Shown piece after piece: positions 1 through 8,300 of a stretch of DNA of 64,000 nucleotides (within the stretch, counting starts at the first letter, position 1; every line of letters starts with the position of its first letter). Source of the DNA: JBFWRK01 sp050248955. GTDB taxonomy: Bacteria > Actinomycetota > Acidimicrobiia > Acidimicrobiales > Ilumatobacteraceae. A model generated the notes under the pieces. The model was given only the letters and a program-made list of their open reading frames with translations. It ran no database searches and was not told where the DNA came from. The stretch spans positions 62,001 to 126,000 of the forward strand of contig JBFWRK010000005.1 of the NCBI GenBank assembly GCA_050248955.1, in the 5' to 3' direction. The position numbers and the translations under genes were made by a program.

Positions 1-647
1 CGGAAGACCTCGTCGAGCGTCAGCAGGCGGTCGAGGCGAAGACCGCCGAGACGCAGCAGCTGAAGCAGCAGGCCGAGGCCGAGCTCGGTCAGCTGATCGC
101 CGAAGCCGCCGCACGTCGTGCTGCCGCCGAAGAGGCCGCGGCGCGGGCGTCGCGACCGCCGTCGAGCGGTGGTGGCAGCTCCTCCTCGGGCGGCGGTTCC
201 TCCGGTGGAGGCTCGTCAGGTGGCGAGAGCTCCGGCGGCGACGCCGCGGCGCCGGCGCCGCGCGCCGGTAGCAGCATCCCGGCACCGTCGCCCGGAGCTG
301 CAGGCGCCGTGTCCGCGGCGATGAGCCAGATCGGTGTTGCCTATCGCTACGCGGCGGCCGAGCCGTCCGTGGCGTTCGACTGCTCAGGGCTCACGATGTG
401 GGCGTGGGCGCAGGCCGGCGTCCGTCTGCCGCACTACTCGAAGGCGCAGTTCGAGAGCCTCCCGCACGTGCCCGCCGACCAGGCGCAGCCAGGCGACCTG
501 ATCTTCTACAAGAACCCCGTCGGGCACGTTGCGATGTACATCGGCGGTGGGCAGATGATCCATGCGCCGCGTACCGGCGAGACCGTGAAGGTCGTCGCCG
601 TCAACTGGGGCAAGGTTCGCGACGGGATCGTCGGTCGACCCGGGTAG
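1..647 (+). CDS. NlpC/P60 family peptidoglycan endopeptidase, C-terminal part
   Basis: The gene is open from the left edge (reading frame begins at base 3) and ends at TAG 645-647, so the N-terminus is missing. The visible part starts with a charged, Gln/Glu/Ala-rich stretch likely to be a coiled coil, then a Ser/Gly-rich linker (about bases 160-300), then a complete NlpC/P60 domain. The catalytic Cys lies in FDCSGL (codon 381-383) and the His in GHVAMYIG, followed by MIHAPRTG. Coiled coil, flexible linker and C-terminal NlpC/P60 is the usual plan of secreted actinobacterial cell-wall hydrolases of the RipA type, which cut stem peptides in peptidoglycan. Export cannot be checked because the N-terminus is outside the window. 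The domain call is firm; the physiological role is inferred. Confidence 0.9.
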   Translation, partial: EDLVERQQAVEAKTAETQQLKQQAEAELGQLIAEAAARRAAAEEAAARASRPPSSGGGSSSSGGGSSGGGSSGGESSGGDAAAPAPRAGSSIPAPSPGAAGAVSAAMSQIGVAYRYAAAEPSVAFDCSGLTMWAWAQAGVRLPHYSKAQFESLPHVPADQAQPGDLIFYKNPVGHVAMYIGGGQMIHAPRTGETVKVVAVNWGKVRDGIVGRPG

Positions 648-652
648 CGGGC

Positions 653-658
653 TACGGT
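653..658 (+). promoter_or_regulatory. -10 element of a probable leaderless gene (666)
   Basis: TACGGT ends 7 nt before the ATG at 666, which would put the transcription start at or next to the start codon. No Shine-Dalgarno sequence precedes the ATG. The same layout recurs at many genes of this window. No convincing -35 box is visible. Confidence 0.5.
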
Positions 659-665
659 CCCGCCG

Positions 666-1685
666 ATGCGTGGGATCGACGAAGCGAAGGTCAGCGCCTG
701 GCTGACCGACAACATCGAGGGCGCCATGGCGCCGTTCACCTTCGACTTCATCGCCGGTGGCCGGTCGAACCTGACGTTCAAGGTCACGGGCGCTGACGGC
801 ATCCGGTACGTCGTGCGCCGTCCCCCGCTCGGCCACGTCCTCGCGACCGCCCACGACATGGCTCGCGAGCACCGCATCATCACGGCCGTCGGCAAGAGCG
901 CGGTGCCCGTGGCTCCGGCGCTCGGGTTGTGCACCGACGACGCAGTCAACGGCGCGCCGTTCTACGTGATGGGCTTCGTCGACGGCGTCGTGCTCGACAG
1001 CGTCGACAAGGCCGCGGCGCTGCCCGTCGAGCTGCGCCGCCCGGCCAGCGAGCACCTCATCGACGTGCTCGCCGACCTTCATGCTGTCGACGTCGACGCC
1101 GTCGGTCTCGGTGATCTCGCCCGGCGGGACGGGTACATCGAGCGTCAGCTGAAGCGGTGGACGACCCAGTGGGAGAACTCGAAGACCCGCGAGCTCGCCA
1201 GCGTCGACGAGGTCGGCCAGTTGCTGAAGACCCGGATCCCGGAGCAGCGCGGGACCGCGATCGCCCATGGCGACTACCGGTTCGGCAACTGCCTCACCGA
1301 CTGCCGGCAGGGGCGGATCGCTGCCGTGCTCGACTGGGAGCTGTGCACCCTCGGCGACCCGCTCGCCGACGTCGGGTACCTCGGCGTGTACTGGGCGCGC
1401 GCCGGATCGGGGCAGCTGCGCGCGAACGACCCGAGCGGCGCGCCGGGATTCCCGAGCTACGAGGAACTGGTCGACCGGTACGCGCTGCGTTCCGGGCGCG
1501 ACGTCGATGGGATCGGCTACTACGTGGCGTTCTCGTCGTGGCGGCTCGCCGTCATCTCGGAAGGCGTGTACGCCCGCTATCTCAACGGCGCGATGGCCGA
1601 CAAGGTCGCCGATCTCGAGCAGACGAAGCAGGGCGTCGAGCAGCTTGCCGAGTCGGCCCTGAACGCGCTCCGTGCCCTTCCCTGA
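666..1685 (+). CDS. Phosphotransferase family protein (APH/choline-kinase-like fold)
   Basis: A 339-residue protein with the aminoglycoside-phosphotransferase-like kinase fold. The catalytic loop reads IAHGDYRFGNC (H-G-D-x-R-x-x-N) and is followed by the metal-binding VLDWELCTLGDP, so both halves of the active site look intact. An N-terminal GGRSNLTF stretch corresponds to the nucleotide-binding loop of this family. Actinobacterial homologues of this length are often encoded beside acyl-CoA dehydrogenases and are annotated as FadE36-like phosphotransferases, but no such partner is present here and the substrate is unknown. The ATG at 666 has no SD; TACGGT 7 nt upstream suggests a leaderless transcript independent of the hydrolase gene before it. 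Confidence 0.85.
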   Translation: MRGIDEAKVSAWLTDNIEGAMAPFTFDFIAGGRSNLTFKVTGADGIRYVVRRPPLGHVLATAHDMAREHRIITAVGKSAVPVAPALGLCTDDAVNGAPFYVMGFVDGVVLDSVDKAAALPVELRRPASEHLIDVLADLHAVDVDAVGLGDLARRDGYIERQLKRWTTQWENSKTRELASVDEVGQLLKTRIPEQRGTAIAHGDYRFGNCLTDCRQGRIAAVLDWELCTLGDPLADVGYLGVYWARAGSGQLRANDPSGAPGFPSYEELVDRYALRSGRDVDGIGYYVAFSSWRLAVISEGVYARYLNGAMADKVADLEQTKQGVEQLAESALNALRALP

Positions 1686-1736
1686 GCAGCCGATTCAGGG
1701 AACACTCATGTGTCACCACCTGCCGTGATCCCTTGC

Positions 1737-1742
1737 TACGGT
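1737..1742 (+). promoter_or_regulatory. -10 element of a probable leaderless gene (1750)
   Basis: TACGGT is followed by 7 nt and then the ATG at 1750. There is no SD, and the spacing equals that of the preceding gene. Confidence 0.5.
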
Positions 1743-1749
1743 CTGCGCG

Positions 1750-3054
1750 ATGGGGAGTCGGCGGAGGCCGCGCGGGACGTGGATGCTGGCGTGCAGCCTG
1801 ATCGTCGCGCTGCTGGCGAGCGCGCCGGTCCTCGCCGCTGCCGATCGCGAGTCGCCCGACGTACCGACGCTCTGCCCGCCGGGCGGTGATCCGGCCGATC
1901 CGACGTCCGTTCCGACGTCCGTTCCGACGGCCGATTCGCTGGTCGAGCCGGTGCCCGACGCCGCGGCTCCGACCGACACGACCACCACCGCGCCGTCGCC
2001 TGTCGAGACGACGACGACCGAGCCGACCGGATCGACCCAGCCGAGCGATCCGTCCGGCGAGCCGTGCCTGCCGCCCTGTGAGGACGAACCGATCGAGCCC
2101 GTCGATCCCGCGGCCACGGTCCCACCGACGACGACCATCGCGCCGACGACCACGGTCGACCCGGAGACGACCACGACGGACGTCGAGCTCGAGCCGGACG
2201 AGATCACCTGCATCCCGGCATCCGAGCTCGAGCCGGACGCCGGCGCGGAGGTGCCGACCGGCGATCCAGCGGCGACGCCCGCCCCGACGCCTGCCACGGC
2301 GCCCGTCGAGCCGGTCGTGCCCGTCGAGGTCGAGCTCGAGGCCCCGTTGATCCCCGACGTGCCCGCGGAGGGCTGGCCGATCCGGCTGATCAGGTTCCCG
2401 GTCCATGGCCCGATCCGCTACGACGACGACTGGGGCAACTGCCGCGGCGGTCCGTCGTGCCCGCGCCGGCATCTCGGCAACGACATCGTCGGCGTCCGGC
2501 TCCAGCCGCTCGTGGCCGCGGCCGACGGTGTCGTCACCCATCTCGTGCGCAACCACCCGACCGCCGGCTGGGGCCTCGTGATCACCGACGACGAGGGATG
2601 GGACTACCGCTACTACCACGTCAACAACGACACCCCCGGCACCGATGACGGCGGCGACGACGGCACGTGGCGGTTCATCGAGGGGCTGACCGTGGGCAGC
2701 GAGGTCATCGCCGGCCAGGTCGTCGGGTACATGGGCGACAGCGGCAACTCCGAGCAGTCGGTGCCGCACCTGCACTTCGAGATCCACGGCCCGGACGGTT
2801 CGGCGATCGATCCGTTCCGCTCACTGCACCTGGCCGAGTGGATCGCCAGGTGCGGTGGCGCCAGCGACCCGTACCGTGACGTGATGGTGCCGGTGCCGTT
2901 CCCCGAGACCGCGACGCAACCGGTCGAGATCGCGTTCGGTGACGGCGAGTTTCTGCTCGGCAACGATGGCAGCTGGGCGGCGATCGGTGATGCCCGCCGG
3001 TCGGGCGATGCCCGTCACATGCAGGGCACGCCGAGGTGCCCGCCACCCCTCTGA
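1750..3054 (+). CDS. Secreted M23 family metallopeptidase with Thr/Pro-rich linker
   Basis: A 434-residue protein. Residues 1-31 form a signal peptide (Arg-rich start, hydrophobic core, cleavage near VLAAADR). Residues about 40-195 are low-complexity Thr/Pro/Glu-rich sequence, probably a wall-spanning linker. The C-terminal half is an M23 (lysostaphin-type) domain: zinc ligands H241 and D245 in HLGNDIVG, and HLHFE with H340 and H342. The Zn ligand set is complete, so an active glycyl- or peptidoglycan-endopeptidase is expected outside the membrane. A domain insertion, GTDDGGDDGTW, sits between the two motifs. The start is taken at the ATG with TACGGT 7 nt upstream. It lies near another cell-wall hydrolase but in its own transcription unit. 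Confidence 0.88.
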   Translation: MGSRRRPRGTWMLACSLIVALLASAPVLAAADRESPDVPTLCPPGGDPADPTSVPTSVPTADSLVEPVPDAAAPTDTTTTAPSPVETTTTEPTGSTQPSDPSGEPCLPPCEDEPIEPVDPAATVPPTTTIAPTTTVDPETTTTDVELEPDEITCIPASELEPDAGAEVPTGDPAATPAPTPATAPVEPVVPVEVELEAPLIPDVPAEGWPIRLIRFPVHGPIRYDDDWGNCRGGPSCPRRHLGNDIVGVRLQPLVAAADGVVTHLVRNHPTAGWGLVITDDEGWDYRYYHVNNDTPGTDDGGDDGTWRFIEGLTVGSEVIAGQVVGYMGDSGNSEQSVPHLHFEIHGPDGSAIDPFRSLHLAEWIARCGGASDPYRDVMVPVPFPETATQPVEIAFGDGEFLLGNDGSWAAIGDARRSGDARHMQGTPRCPPPL

Positions 3055-3079
3055 TCCGGCGTTGCGTCGGGTGAGCGGC

Positions 3080-3478
3080 TCAGCCGCCGTGGTCGCCGGC
3101 TGCCGGCGTGGCCGTGTGCGACGGGCCCGGGCCCGGCTGCACGACGCAGAACTCGTTGCCCTCCGGATCGTGGAGCACCGCCCATCGGCTCACGTCGGCA
3201 TGACGTGAGATCTGGGTCGCGCCGAGGCCCACGAGGCGCGTGACCTCGCGGTCGAGGTCGTCGGTGTGCAGGTCGGGGTGACAGCGGTTCTTCGCCGACT
3301 TCCCCTCGGGCACGTGGAGGAAGAGCAGGTGCACGTCCCACGGGAGATCCGCCGGTGGCTCGACCGCGACCTCACCGCGCACCTCCTCCACGAGCCATCC
3401 CAGTGCGTCCGCCCAGAACCGCGCCAGGCGCTCGGGATCGGCAGTGTCGAAGGTGATCACGCGGAGAGCGAGGGACAT
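3080..3478 (-). CDS. VOC family (glyoxalase-like) protein
   Basis: A 132-residue protein of the vicinal-oxygen-chelate superfamily, resembling the Glyoxalase_6 group. It has the paired beta-alpha-beta-beta-beta layout: an N-terminal ITFDTADPERLARFW module and a C-terminal module ending in LHDPEGNEFCVV. The sequence HPDLHTDDLD supplies a candidate metal His. This group includes dioxygenases, lyases and resistance proteins, so no substrate is assigned. It is transcribed toward the M23 gene and away from cysH. A TACAGT box 7 nt before the ATG indicates a leaderless start. Confidence 0.8.
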   Translation of the reverse strand: MSLALRVITFDTADPERLARFWADALGWLVEEVRGEVAVEPPADLPWDVHLLFLHVPEGKSAKNRCHPDLHTDDLDREVTRLVGLGATQISRHADVSRWAVLHDPEGNEFCVVQPGPGPSHTATPAAGDHGG

Positions 3479-3485
3479 CGCACCA

Positions 3486-3491
3486 ACTGTA
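3486..3491 (-). promoter_or_regulatory. -10 element of a probable leaderless gene (VOC, 3478)
   Basis: Read on the minus strand the box is TACAGT, with 7 nt between it and the ATG at 3478. No SD is present. Confidence 0.5.
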
Positions 3492-3569
3492 GGTTCCCTC
3501 GCTCACCACGCTCCGCCGTCCTGCCATTGCTGCGGATGCCTGACGAAGCGCTCGTCATTGTCGAAAATG

Positions 3570-3599
3570 TTGATCGTTTAAGTCAGGATTAGGTAGGGT
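3570..3599 (+). promoter_or_regulatory. Candidate cysH promoter
   Basis: TTGATC (3570-3575), an 18-nt spacer, then TAGGGT (3594-3599). This stretch is conspicuously AT-richer than its surroundings. The predicted start would leave a leader of roughly 45 nt containing a strong SD. Either a sulfur-responsive repressor or no repressor at all could act here; no clear operator was identified. Confidence 0.4.
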
Positions 3600-3650
3600 G
3601 TCACCAGGTGCGCGACGTGCGTCCGCCGCCGGCGAGCCAGAGGAGGTGCG

Positions 3651-4316
3651 ATGACGAGCGAACTGATGGAGCTCAACGACGCGGCGAGGGAGCTCGAGGG
3701 CGCGCATCCGAGCGAGATCGTGCGTTGGGCGCACGAGCGTCACGGCGACGGTCTCGTCGTGACGAGCAGCTTCGGCGATGCGATCCTCGCCCACGTGGTC
3801 GCCTCGGCGGTTCCCGGCATCGAGATCGTCCTCCTCGACACGCAGTACCTGTTCGCTGAGACGCTGTGGTATGCGGAGCAGCTCCGTCGTCGGTTCGACG
3901 TCAACCTGCGGGTCGTGCGGCCCGACGAGAGCCTCGCGGTCGACGATCTGTGGCAGACCGACACGACCGCCTGCTGCCGGGTCCGCAAGGTCGAGCCGCT
4001 CGAGCGCCTGCTCGCCGACCGCAGCGCCTGGGTGACTGGCCTGCGTCGCAGTGACAGCCCGTCCCGGCGCTCCACGCCCGTCGTGTCGTGGGACATCGGC
4101 CGGTCGGTCGTCAAGGTCAACCCGCTGGCCGCGCTCACCGACGACGAGGTGGCGCTCTACACGCAGCTGTTCGATCTCCCGAGCAACCCGCTGACCGAGC
4201 GCGGCTACCCGTCGATCGGCTGCTGGCCGTGCACGCAGCCGGCCGACCCGGGCGAGGACGCTCGGGCTGGCCGCTGGGCCGGATCGGTGAAGACGGAGTG
4301 CGGCCTGCATTTGTAG
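3651..4316 (+). CDS. cysH: Adenylyl-sulfate (APS) reductase, CysH family
   Basis: A 221-residue CysH-type reductase that converts APS to sulfite and AMP using thioredoxin in assimilatory sulfate reduction. The four cysteines that bind a [4Fe-4S] cluster in the APS-specific branch are present: C108-C109 in TTACCRVRK and C191/C194 in IGCWPCTQP. The catalytic C-terminal cysteine is C217 in KTECGLHL. PAPS-specific (enterobacterial) enzymes lack the cluster cysteines, so APS is the likely substrate. The start at 3651 is fixed by a strong SD (AGAGGAGG) 5 nt upstream. No other sulfate-assimilation gene is in the window, so it appears to be monocistronic here. Confidence 0.93.
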   Translation: MTSELMELNDAARELEGAHPSEIVRWAHERHGDGLVVTSSFGDAILAHVVASAVPGIEIVLLDTQYLFAETLWYAEQLRRRFDVNLRVVRPDESLAVDDLWQTDTTACCRVRKVEPLERLLADRSAWVTGLRRSDSPSRRSTPVVSWDIGRSVVKVNPLAALTDDEVALYTQLFDLPSNPLTERGYPSIGCWPCTQPADPGEDARAGRWAGSVKTECGLHL

Positions 4317-4337
4317 CGGCTCGTCGCTGCCGACGGA

Positions 4338-4895
4338 CTACCTGGCTTGGGCTTGGCGGACGGTGTCGAGGAGCACGCTGCGGGCGCGGGCGACGCGTGA
4401 GCGAATCGTGCCGATCGGGCACTCGCAGATCTCCGCCGCCTCGTCATAGCTGAGGCCGACGATCTGTGTCAGCACGAACGCCAGCTTGCGGTCGGGGTCG
4501 AGCTGGTCGAGGAGTGCATGCACGTCGGAGCTGTCCGCCGGGACGAGGTCGTCGCGGACCTCCCCCGACAACCGGCGGGCGAGCCGCCGCCGCCGCTCGC
4601 CGCGTCGCACGTGATCGGCGCAGACACGCCGGGCGATGGTCAGCAGCCAGGGGAGGAAGGGCGCCTCGAACCGGTAGCTGGCAAGGCTCTTGACGGCCCG
4701 GAGGAAGACGTCCTGGGTCAGGTCCTCGACGTCGGCCGCGTCACCGAGCGCCCTGCACAGCCGCCACACCGCCGGCTGCGTGCGGCGGACGAGCTCCGCC
4801 AGCGCGACGTCGTCGCCGAGCTGGGCGGCCTCGACGAGGTGCGTGTACGGGTCGCCGTTCGCGGCGTTCGTCGACGTGCGCTCGGCCCCAGCCAC
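4338..4895 (-). CDS. ECF-family RNA polymerase sigma factor
   Basis: A 185-residue extracytoplasmic-function sigma factor. Region 2 is seen in DLTQDVFLRAVKSLASY and FLPWLLTIARRVCADHVRR (promoter melting and -10 recognition), and region 4 in LTQIVGLSYDEAAEICECP followed by GTIRSRVARAR (helix-turn-helix for the -35). An open frame continues far upstream, but the homology begins at the GTG at 4895, and TACAGT lies 8 nt before it, so a leaderless start there is preferred. It diverges from the zinc anti-sigma gene across only 52 bp. The copper-type operon beginning at 9465 is nearby and could be a target; that is inference. Confidence 0.9.
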   Translation of the reverse strand: MAGAERTSTNAANGDPYTHLVEAAQLGDDVALAELVRRTQPAVWRLCRALGDAADVEDLTQDVFLRAVKSLASYRFEAPFLPWLLTIARRVCADHVRRGERRRRLARRLSGEVRDDLVPADSSDVHALLDQLDPDRKLAFVLTQIVGLSYDEAAEICECPIGTIRSRVARARSVLLDTVRQAQAR

Positions 4896-4947
4896 GACGT
4901 CGGACTGTACCGGGAACCATCCGTGGCCGGCGAGCGACCTCGTGGAC
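4896..4947. promoter_or_regulatory. Bidirectional promoter between sigma and anti-sigma genes
   Basis: The 52-bp gap must hold both promoters. On the minus strand TACAGT (plus 4904-4909) sits 8 nt before the sigma GTG. On the plus strand GGGAACC (4912-4918) resembles an ECF -35 element (GGAAC) directed at the anti-sigma gene, which would allow autoregulation, but no good matching -10 is seen at the right distance. Confidence 0.4.
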
Positions 4948-5607
4948 GTGAGCTGTTCGGCGTGGCGCGACGCGATCTCGGCGATCGCCGATGGCGAGGA
5001 GCCCGAGCTCGACGCCCGACTCGTGAGCGCGCACGTTGCGCGGTGCCCGAGCTGCGCGGCCTTCCAGGAGGACGTGCATCGCCTGTCCCGCCATGCAGGG
5101 ACGGAGCAGGCGGCGCAGATGCCCGACCTCGCCCCGACGGTCGTGAAGGCGGCACAGGTCGCCGACCGCCTGTCGGTCTGGTGGGTCCTGCGGCTCGGGT
5201 TGATCATCGTGGCCGTGCAGATCTCGGTGTTCGCCGCGCCGGCGCTGCTGTTCGGCGAGACGACGGACACGGGGGAGCACGCCGCCCGTCACCTCGGCTC
5301 GTTCGCGCTCGCCTACGCGATCGGCTTGGTGGTCGTGGCGATGCGACCGGCAAAGGCGCGGGGCATGCTGCCGATGGCGACCGCGCTCGCCGCCTGCCTC
5401 GCGATCACCGCGGTGATCGACGTCGCCCGCGGCCGGTCGCCGATCATCGGTGAGGTCGCGCACCTTCCCGAGCTGATGGGACTCGTGTTCGTCTGGCTCC
5501 TGGCGGCTGCGCCGCGGCGTGCCGCGCCGACCCCGAGCTCCGCGGCACCGCCCCGACTGCGCGTCGTCGACCGGAACGCCGACACGAGCCGTCGCGAATC
5601 GTCCTGA
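4948..5607 (+). CDS. Membrane anti-sigma factor with zinc-finger (zf-HC2/ZAS) domain
   Basis: A 219-residue protein. Its N-terminal domain has the anti-sigma zinc motif H29-x3-C33-x2-C36 (AHVARCPSC) after a start MSCSAWRDAIS typical of the family, with an additional Cys at position 3. Several hydrophobic segments follow (for example RLGLIIVAVQISVFAAPALL and LAYAIGLVVVAM), so the protein is a multi-pass membrane protein; many anti-sigmas have a single span. The tail is Ala/Pro/Arg-rich. It should sequester the divergent ECF sigma at the membrane until a signal arrives. GTG 4948 is chosen because it gives the family N-terminus; GTG 4942 is an alternative. It converges on the CopC-CopD gene. Confidence 0.82.
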   Translation: MSCSAWRDAISAIADGEEPELDARLVSAHVARCPSCAAFQEDVHRLSRHAGTEQAAQMPDLAPTVVKAAQVADRLSVWWVLRLGLIIVAVQISVFAAPALLFGETTDTGEHAARHLGSFALAYAIGLVVVAMRPAKARGMLPMATALAACLAITAVIDVARGRSPIIGEVAHLPELMGLVFVWLLAAAPRRAAPTPSSAAPPRLRVVDRNADTSRRESS

Positions 5608-5626
5608 CCGCCGCTCGGCGTGCCGG

Positions 5627-5645
5627 GCGCCGCAGCGTGCGGCGC
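5627..5645. terminator. Bidirectional hairpin terminator candidate
   Basis: GCGCCGCA and TGCGGCGC form a perfect 8-bp stem with a 3-nt loop between the convergent anti-sigma and CopC-CopD genes. There is no U-tract, as is common for actinobacterial terminators. Confidence 0.55.
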
Positions 5646-5655
5646 GTGGCGGACG

Positions 5656-7293
5656 TCAGCCGACGGCGAAGGTGCCGGTGAAGGTGACGAGGTCGAACTC
5701 GCCGTAGCGGGCGTCGACCTCGATCGTCCACTCCCCGGAGAACGGGATCGCGGCGGCGTCGGCGATCACGTGCCCGGGGCCGAAGTCGACCACCCGTACG
5801 TCGATCGCGCCGGTGCGACCGTCTGCCGGAGCGAGCTCGACGGTGATCTCGTCCGGACCTTGGATCGACGGTTCGTCGATCGTGATGTGGATCGAGTTCG
5901 TGCCGGCGCGAGCGGGGAACACGGAGATGTACGCGGTCCGATCGCCCTCGATGAGGGCGAGGTTGACCGGCTCGCTCGACGCGTTGACGAGCGGTGAGGC
6001 ACCGGCCAGCGTGCCGGTGATGCCGAGCACCGCGGCGGCGAGCGCGACTTCGATCGCGACGGTCCGCCCGAGCACCCGTTGCCACGGCCAGCGCCGCTCA
6101 TCGCTGCCGGGGCGTTGCATCACGAGCTCGCCGGAGCGCAGGACGAACCGGCTGAGTGCAGCGACGACGAGCAGCACCGCGATGACGGCGATCTTCGCGA
6201 TGAGGAGCCGGCCGTACGAGGAGCCGGTCAGCGCGTCGAGCGTCTCGAGCCGCCTGATCGACTGGATCGTGCCCGTCATCGCGAGCACCACGACGGAACC
6301 GAGCACCAGCGCCGAGAACCGCCGCACGGCGCGCTCCGCGTCGGGTACGTCCGGTCGCAGGATGCAGAGCAGGACGCCGACGAGCCCGCCGAGCCAGATC
6401 GAGGCAGCCGAGACGTGCACGATCGTCAGGACGTTGCCGAGCAGCGGCGCCCGGCCGGTCGCGCCATGCCCGCCGATCGCGATCGCGCGGCCGACGACGA
6501 TCATCAGGACCGCCAGTGCGACGACGTGCATCGGCCGTTTCAGGAGCCGGAGCAACGAAGTCGCCAGCATGCCGGCGGGCAATCCGAGGATGGCCGCAGT
6601 CATCCACGAGCGGCCGGCATCGGTCCGCAAGACATCGCGGACGGACGAGTCGACGTAGCCGGCCTGAGCCAGGATCCGGCCGCCGGAGCCGACCGCCAGC
6701 GCGGCCGCGCCGAGCACCACGAGGAACATCACCCGGCTGTCGTCACGGCCGCTCCACCAGCACAGCACGACGAACGCCCACAGGCCGAGGGCGAGGATCA
6801 GGCCTGCGTACTGCACCGCGCGGGCGACATCGAGCACGACGTCCCAGTTGCCGCCCGGTGAGCTGTCGACGTTCGCCACGGAAGCGTCGGGCAAGGGACC
6901 GTTCCCGACGGCGAACGTGAACGCGCCCTCGATCGGGTGCCCGTCGGCCGACACGGCCGCCCATGCGACGACGTAGCCGCCGTCGTCCAGCAGCGGCACC
7001 GCGGCCACGGCCGTGGTCGTCGCGGGCTGCGTCGGCGTGCTGATCGCGATCGCCTGCCCCGTCGCGTCGAGCAGCGAGATCTCGGGCAGCTCGATCGCCT
7101 CGGAGAACTCCAGCGTGATCTGCTCGGGCGACGTCTCGAGCTGGTCGCCGGACGCAGGCGTCGTCGAGATCAGCTGCGCGTGGGCCGACGCGGGACGGGC
7201 GCCGACGTACAGGAGCACCATGACGATCGAGATCGTGGCGACGAGGCGAGCGGCGAACGGCGCGCCGCGGCCCGTGAGTCGCTGCGAGGTCAC
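5656..7293 (-). CDS. CopC-CopD fusion copper-handling membrane protein (YcnJ-like)
   Basis: A 545-residue protein. A signal peptide ends near RPASA and the mature chain begins with His (HAQLISTTPASG), the N-terminal copper ligand of CopC domains. The CopC beta-sandwich covers about residues 38-130, followed by a run of about eight membrane helices forming the CopD domain (residues about 160-430). A soluble C-terminal domain (about 445-545, beginning NLALIEGDRTAYISVF) resembles the extracytoplasmic domain of YcnJ. The family moves copper across the membrane or delivers it to the cytoplasm. The GTG start overlaps the TGA of the upstream gene by 4 bp, indicating translational coupling. It is the last gene of the operon. 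Confidence 0.9.
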   Translation of the reverse strand: MTSQRLTGRGAPFAARLVATISIVMVLLYVGARPASAHAQLISTTPASGDQLETSPEQITLEFSEAIELPEISLLDATGQAIAISTPTQPATTTAVAAVPLLDDGGYVVAWAAVSADGHPIEGAFTFAVGNGPLPDASVANVDSSPGGNWDVVLDVARAVQYAGLILALGLWAFVVLCWWSGRDDSRVMFLVVLGAAALAVGSGGRILAQAGYVDSSVRDVLRTDAGRSWMTAAILGLPAGMLATSLLRLLKRPMHVVALAVLMIVVGRAIAIGGHGATGRAPLLGNVLTIVHVSAASIWLGGLVGVLLCILRPDVPDAERAVRRFSALVLGSVVVLAMTGTIQSIRRLETLDALTGSSYGRLLIAKIAVIAVLLVVAALSRFVLRSGELVMQRPGSDERRWPWQRVLGRTVAIEVALAAAVLGITGTLAGASPLVNASSEPVNLALIEGDRTAYISVFPARAGTNSIHITIDEPSIQGPDEITVELAPADGRTGAIDVRVVDFGPGHVIADAAAIPFSGEWTIEVDARYGEFDLVTFTGTFAVG

Positions 7294-8300
7294 GGCTCGG
7301 AAGCTATCGGCTCGTCACCGGCGCGGAAGAGCAGGTCGAGGCGGATGCCGGCCGTCGCCAGCACCGCGCTGACGAGCACGACGGCGCCCACACCGAGCGC
7401 CGACACGGCGGCGGCGCGCACGAGCCAGTCGGGTGTCGGACCGGGGACGTGTGCCCGCTCGATCGCCTTGCGCTGCAGGTATCCGACGATCGTCAGCGAG
7501 AGCGCAGCTCCGGCGAGCACCGGGGTGGCCCACCACGCGCTGCGGCGCAACGCGCTGGCGAGCGCTGCGACCGTGGCCAGCGCAGCGAGCACGATCACGG
7601 CCCAGCTCGGTCGGGCCTCCGACGGCAGCGACAGCTGATCGAGCAGGCCGCCGACCGTGATGATCGTTCCCAGCGCCGCGACGACGACCGCGCGGTGGCG
7701 CCGCAGCAGCACGGCCGCGGCGAGGGCGGGCAGGAGCACGACCCACCACAGCGACGTCGGTCCGGCGTACACGTACAGCGAGCCGTGAACGACGACGTCC
7801 GTGCCGTCGACGACGAGCGGCAGCTCCCAGCGCTGGACGAGGCCGGTGCCGTCCTCGGCCGTCGCCTTCGCCGGCGCCATCCAGTGGCTGCGGTGGTCGT
7901 GCCAGACGAGCTCGCCCTTGTCGCCGGTGGCCTCCCAGCGGGGCGGCTCCGTGGCATCGATCGCCTCATCGGTGGCGACGCCGTAGCGGCTCGTGTTCTG
8001 GAGCACACTCGGCGATGACTGGTTGATCTCGACCGAGCCGCCGGTGGTGATGCGCGCGTACGGCTCGTCCCAGTACCCGATGACGACCACCTCGTGTCCC
8101 GGGTCGGCGCGCACGCGGAGGAACGAGTCGCCCCCGACGACGTCGACGGTCACGCCGTCGACGGCGGGCGCGATCGCGTCGATGACCGAGCGGTAGTCGG
8201 TGGGCCCGGCCGGATCAGCGCCCGCCGGCGCGATCGGCGCGACCACCACGGTCGCGAACGCCAGCGCAAGGCTCCTCCTGAGGATCCGTCCGCCCGTCAC
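7290..8300 (-). CDS. Uncharacterised membrane protein between YcnI and CopC-CopD
   Basis: A 336-residue protein of unknown function. It has a signal peptide (to about residue 28, ending APAGADPAG), a soluble extracytoplasmic domain of about 150 residues containing the histidine-rich segment VWHDHRSHWMAP, then about four to five membrane helices (from SLWWVVLLPALAAAVLL onward) and a short cytoplasmic tail. It overlaps both neighbours by 4 bp (GTGA type), so all three proteins are made from one mRNA and probably act together in copper handling at the membrane. Whether the His-rich segment binds copper is inferred, not shown. Confidence 0.75.
   Translation of the reverse strand: MTGGRILRRSLALAFATVVVAPIAPAGADPAGPTDYRSVIDAIAPAVDGVTVDVVGGDSFLRVRADPGHEVVVIGYWDEPYARITTGGSVEINQSSPSVLQNTSRYGVATDEAIDATEPPRWEATGDKGELVWHDHRSHWMAPAKATAEDGTGLVQRWELPLVVDGTDVVVHGSLYVYAGPTSLWWVVLLPALAAAVLLRRHRAVVVAALGTIITVGGLLDQLSLPSEARPSWAVIVLAALATVAALASALRRSAWWATPVLAGAALSLTIVGYLQRKAIERAHVPGPTPDWLVRAAAVSALGVGAVVLVSAVLATAGIRLDLLFRAGDEPIASEP

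Noticed and set aside
1680..1700. Terminator hairpin at the end of the first phosphotransferase gene
   Set aside because: Only a 6-bp stem that includes the stop codon; too weak to report as a feature.
3479..3650. Sulfur-related riboswitch before cysH
   Set aside because: The leader is short and shows no SAM-box-like helices; only a simple promoter and SD were seen.
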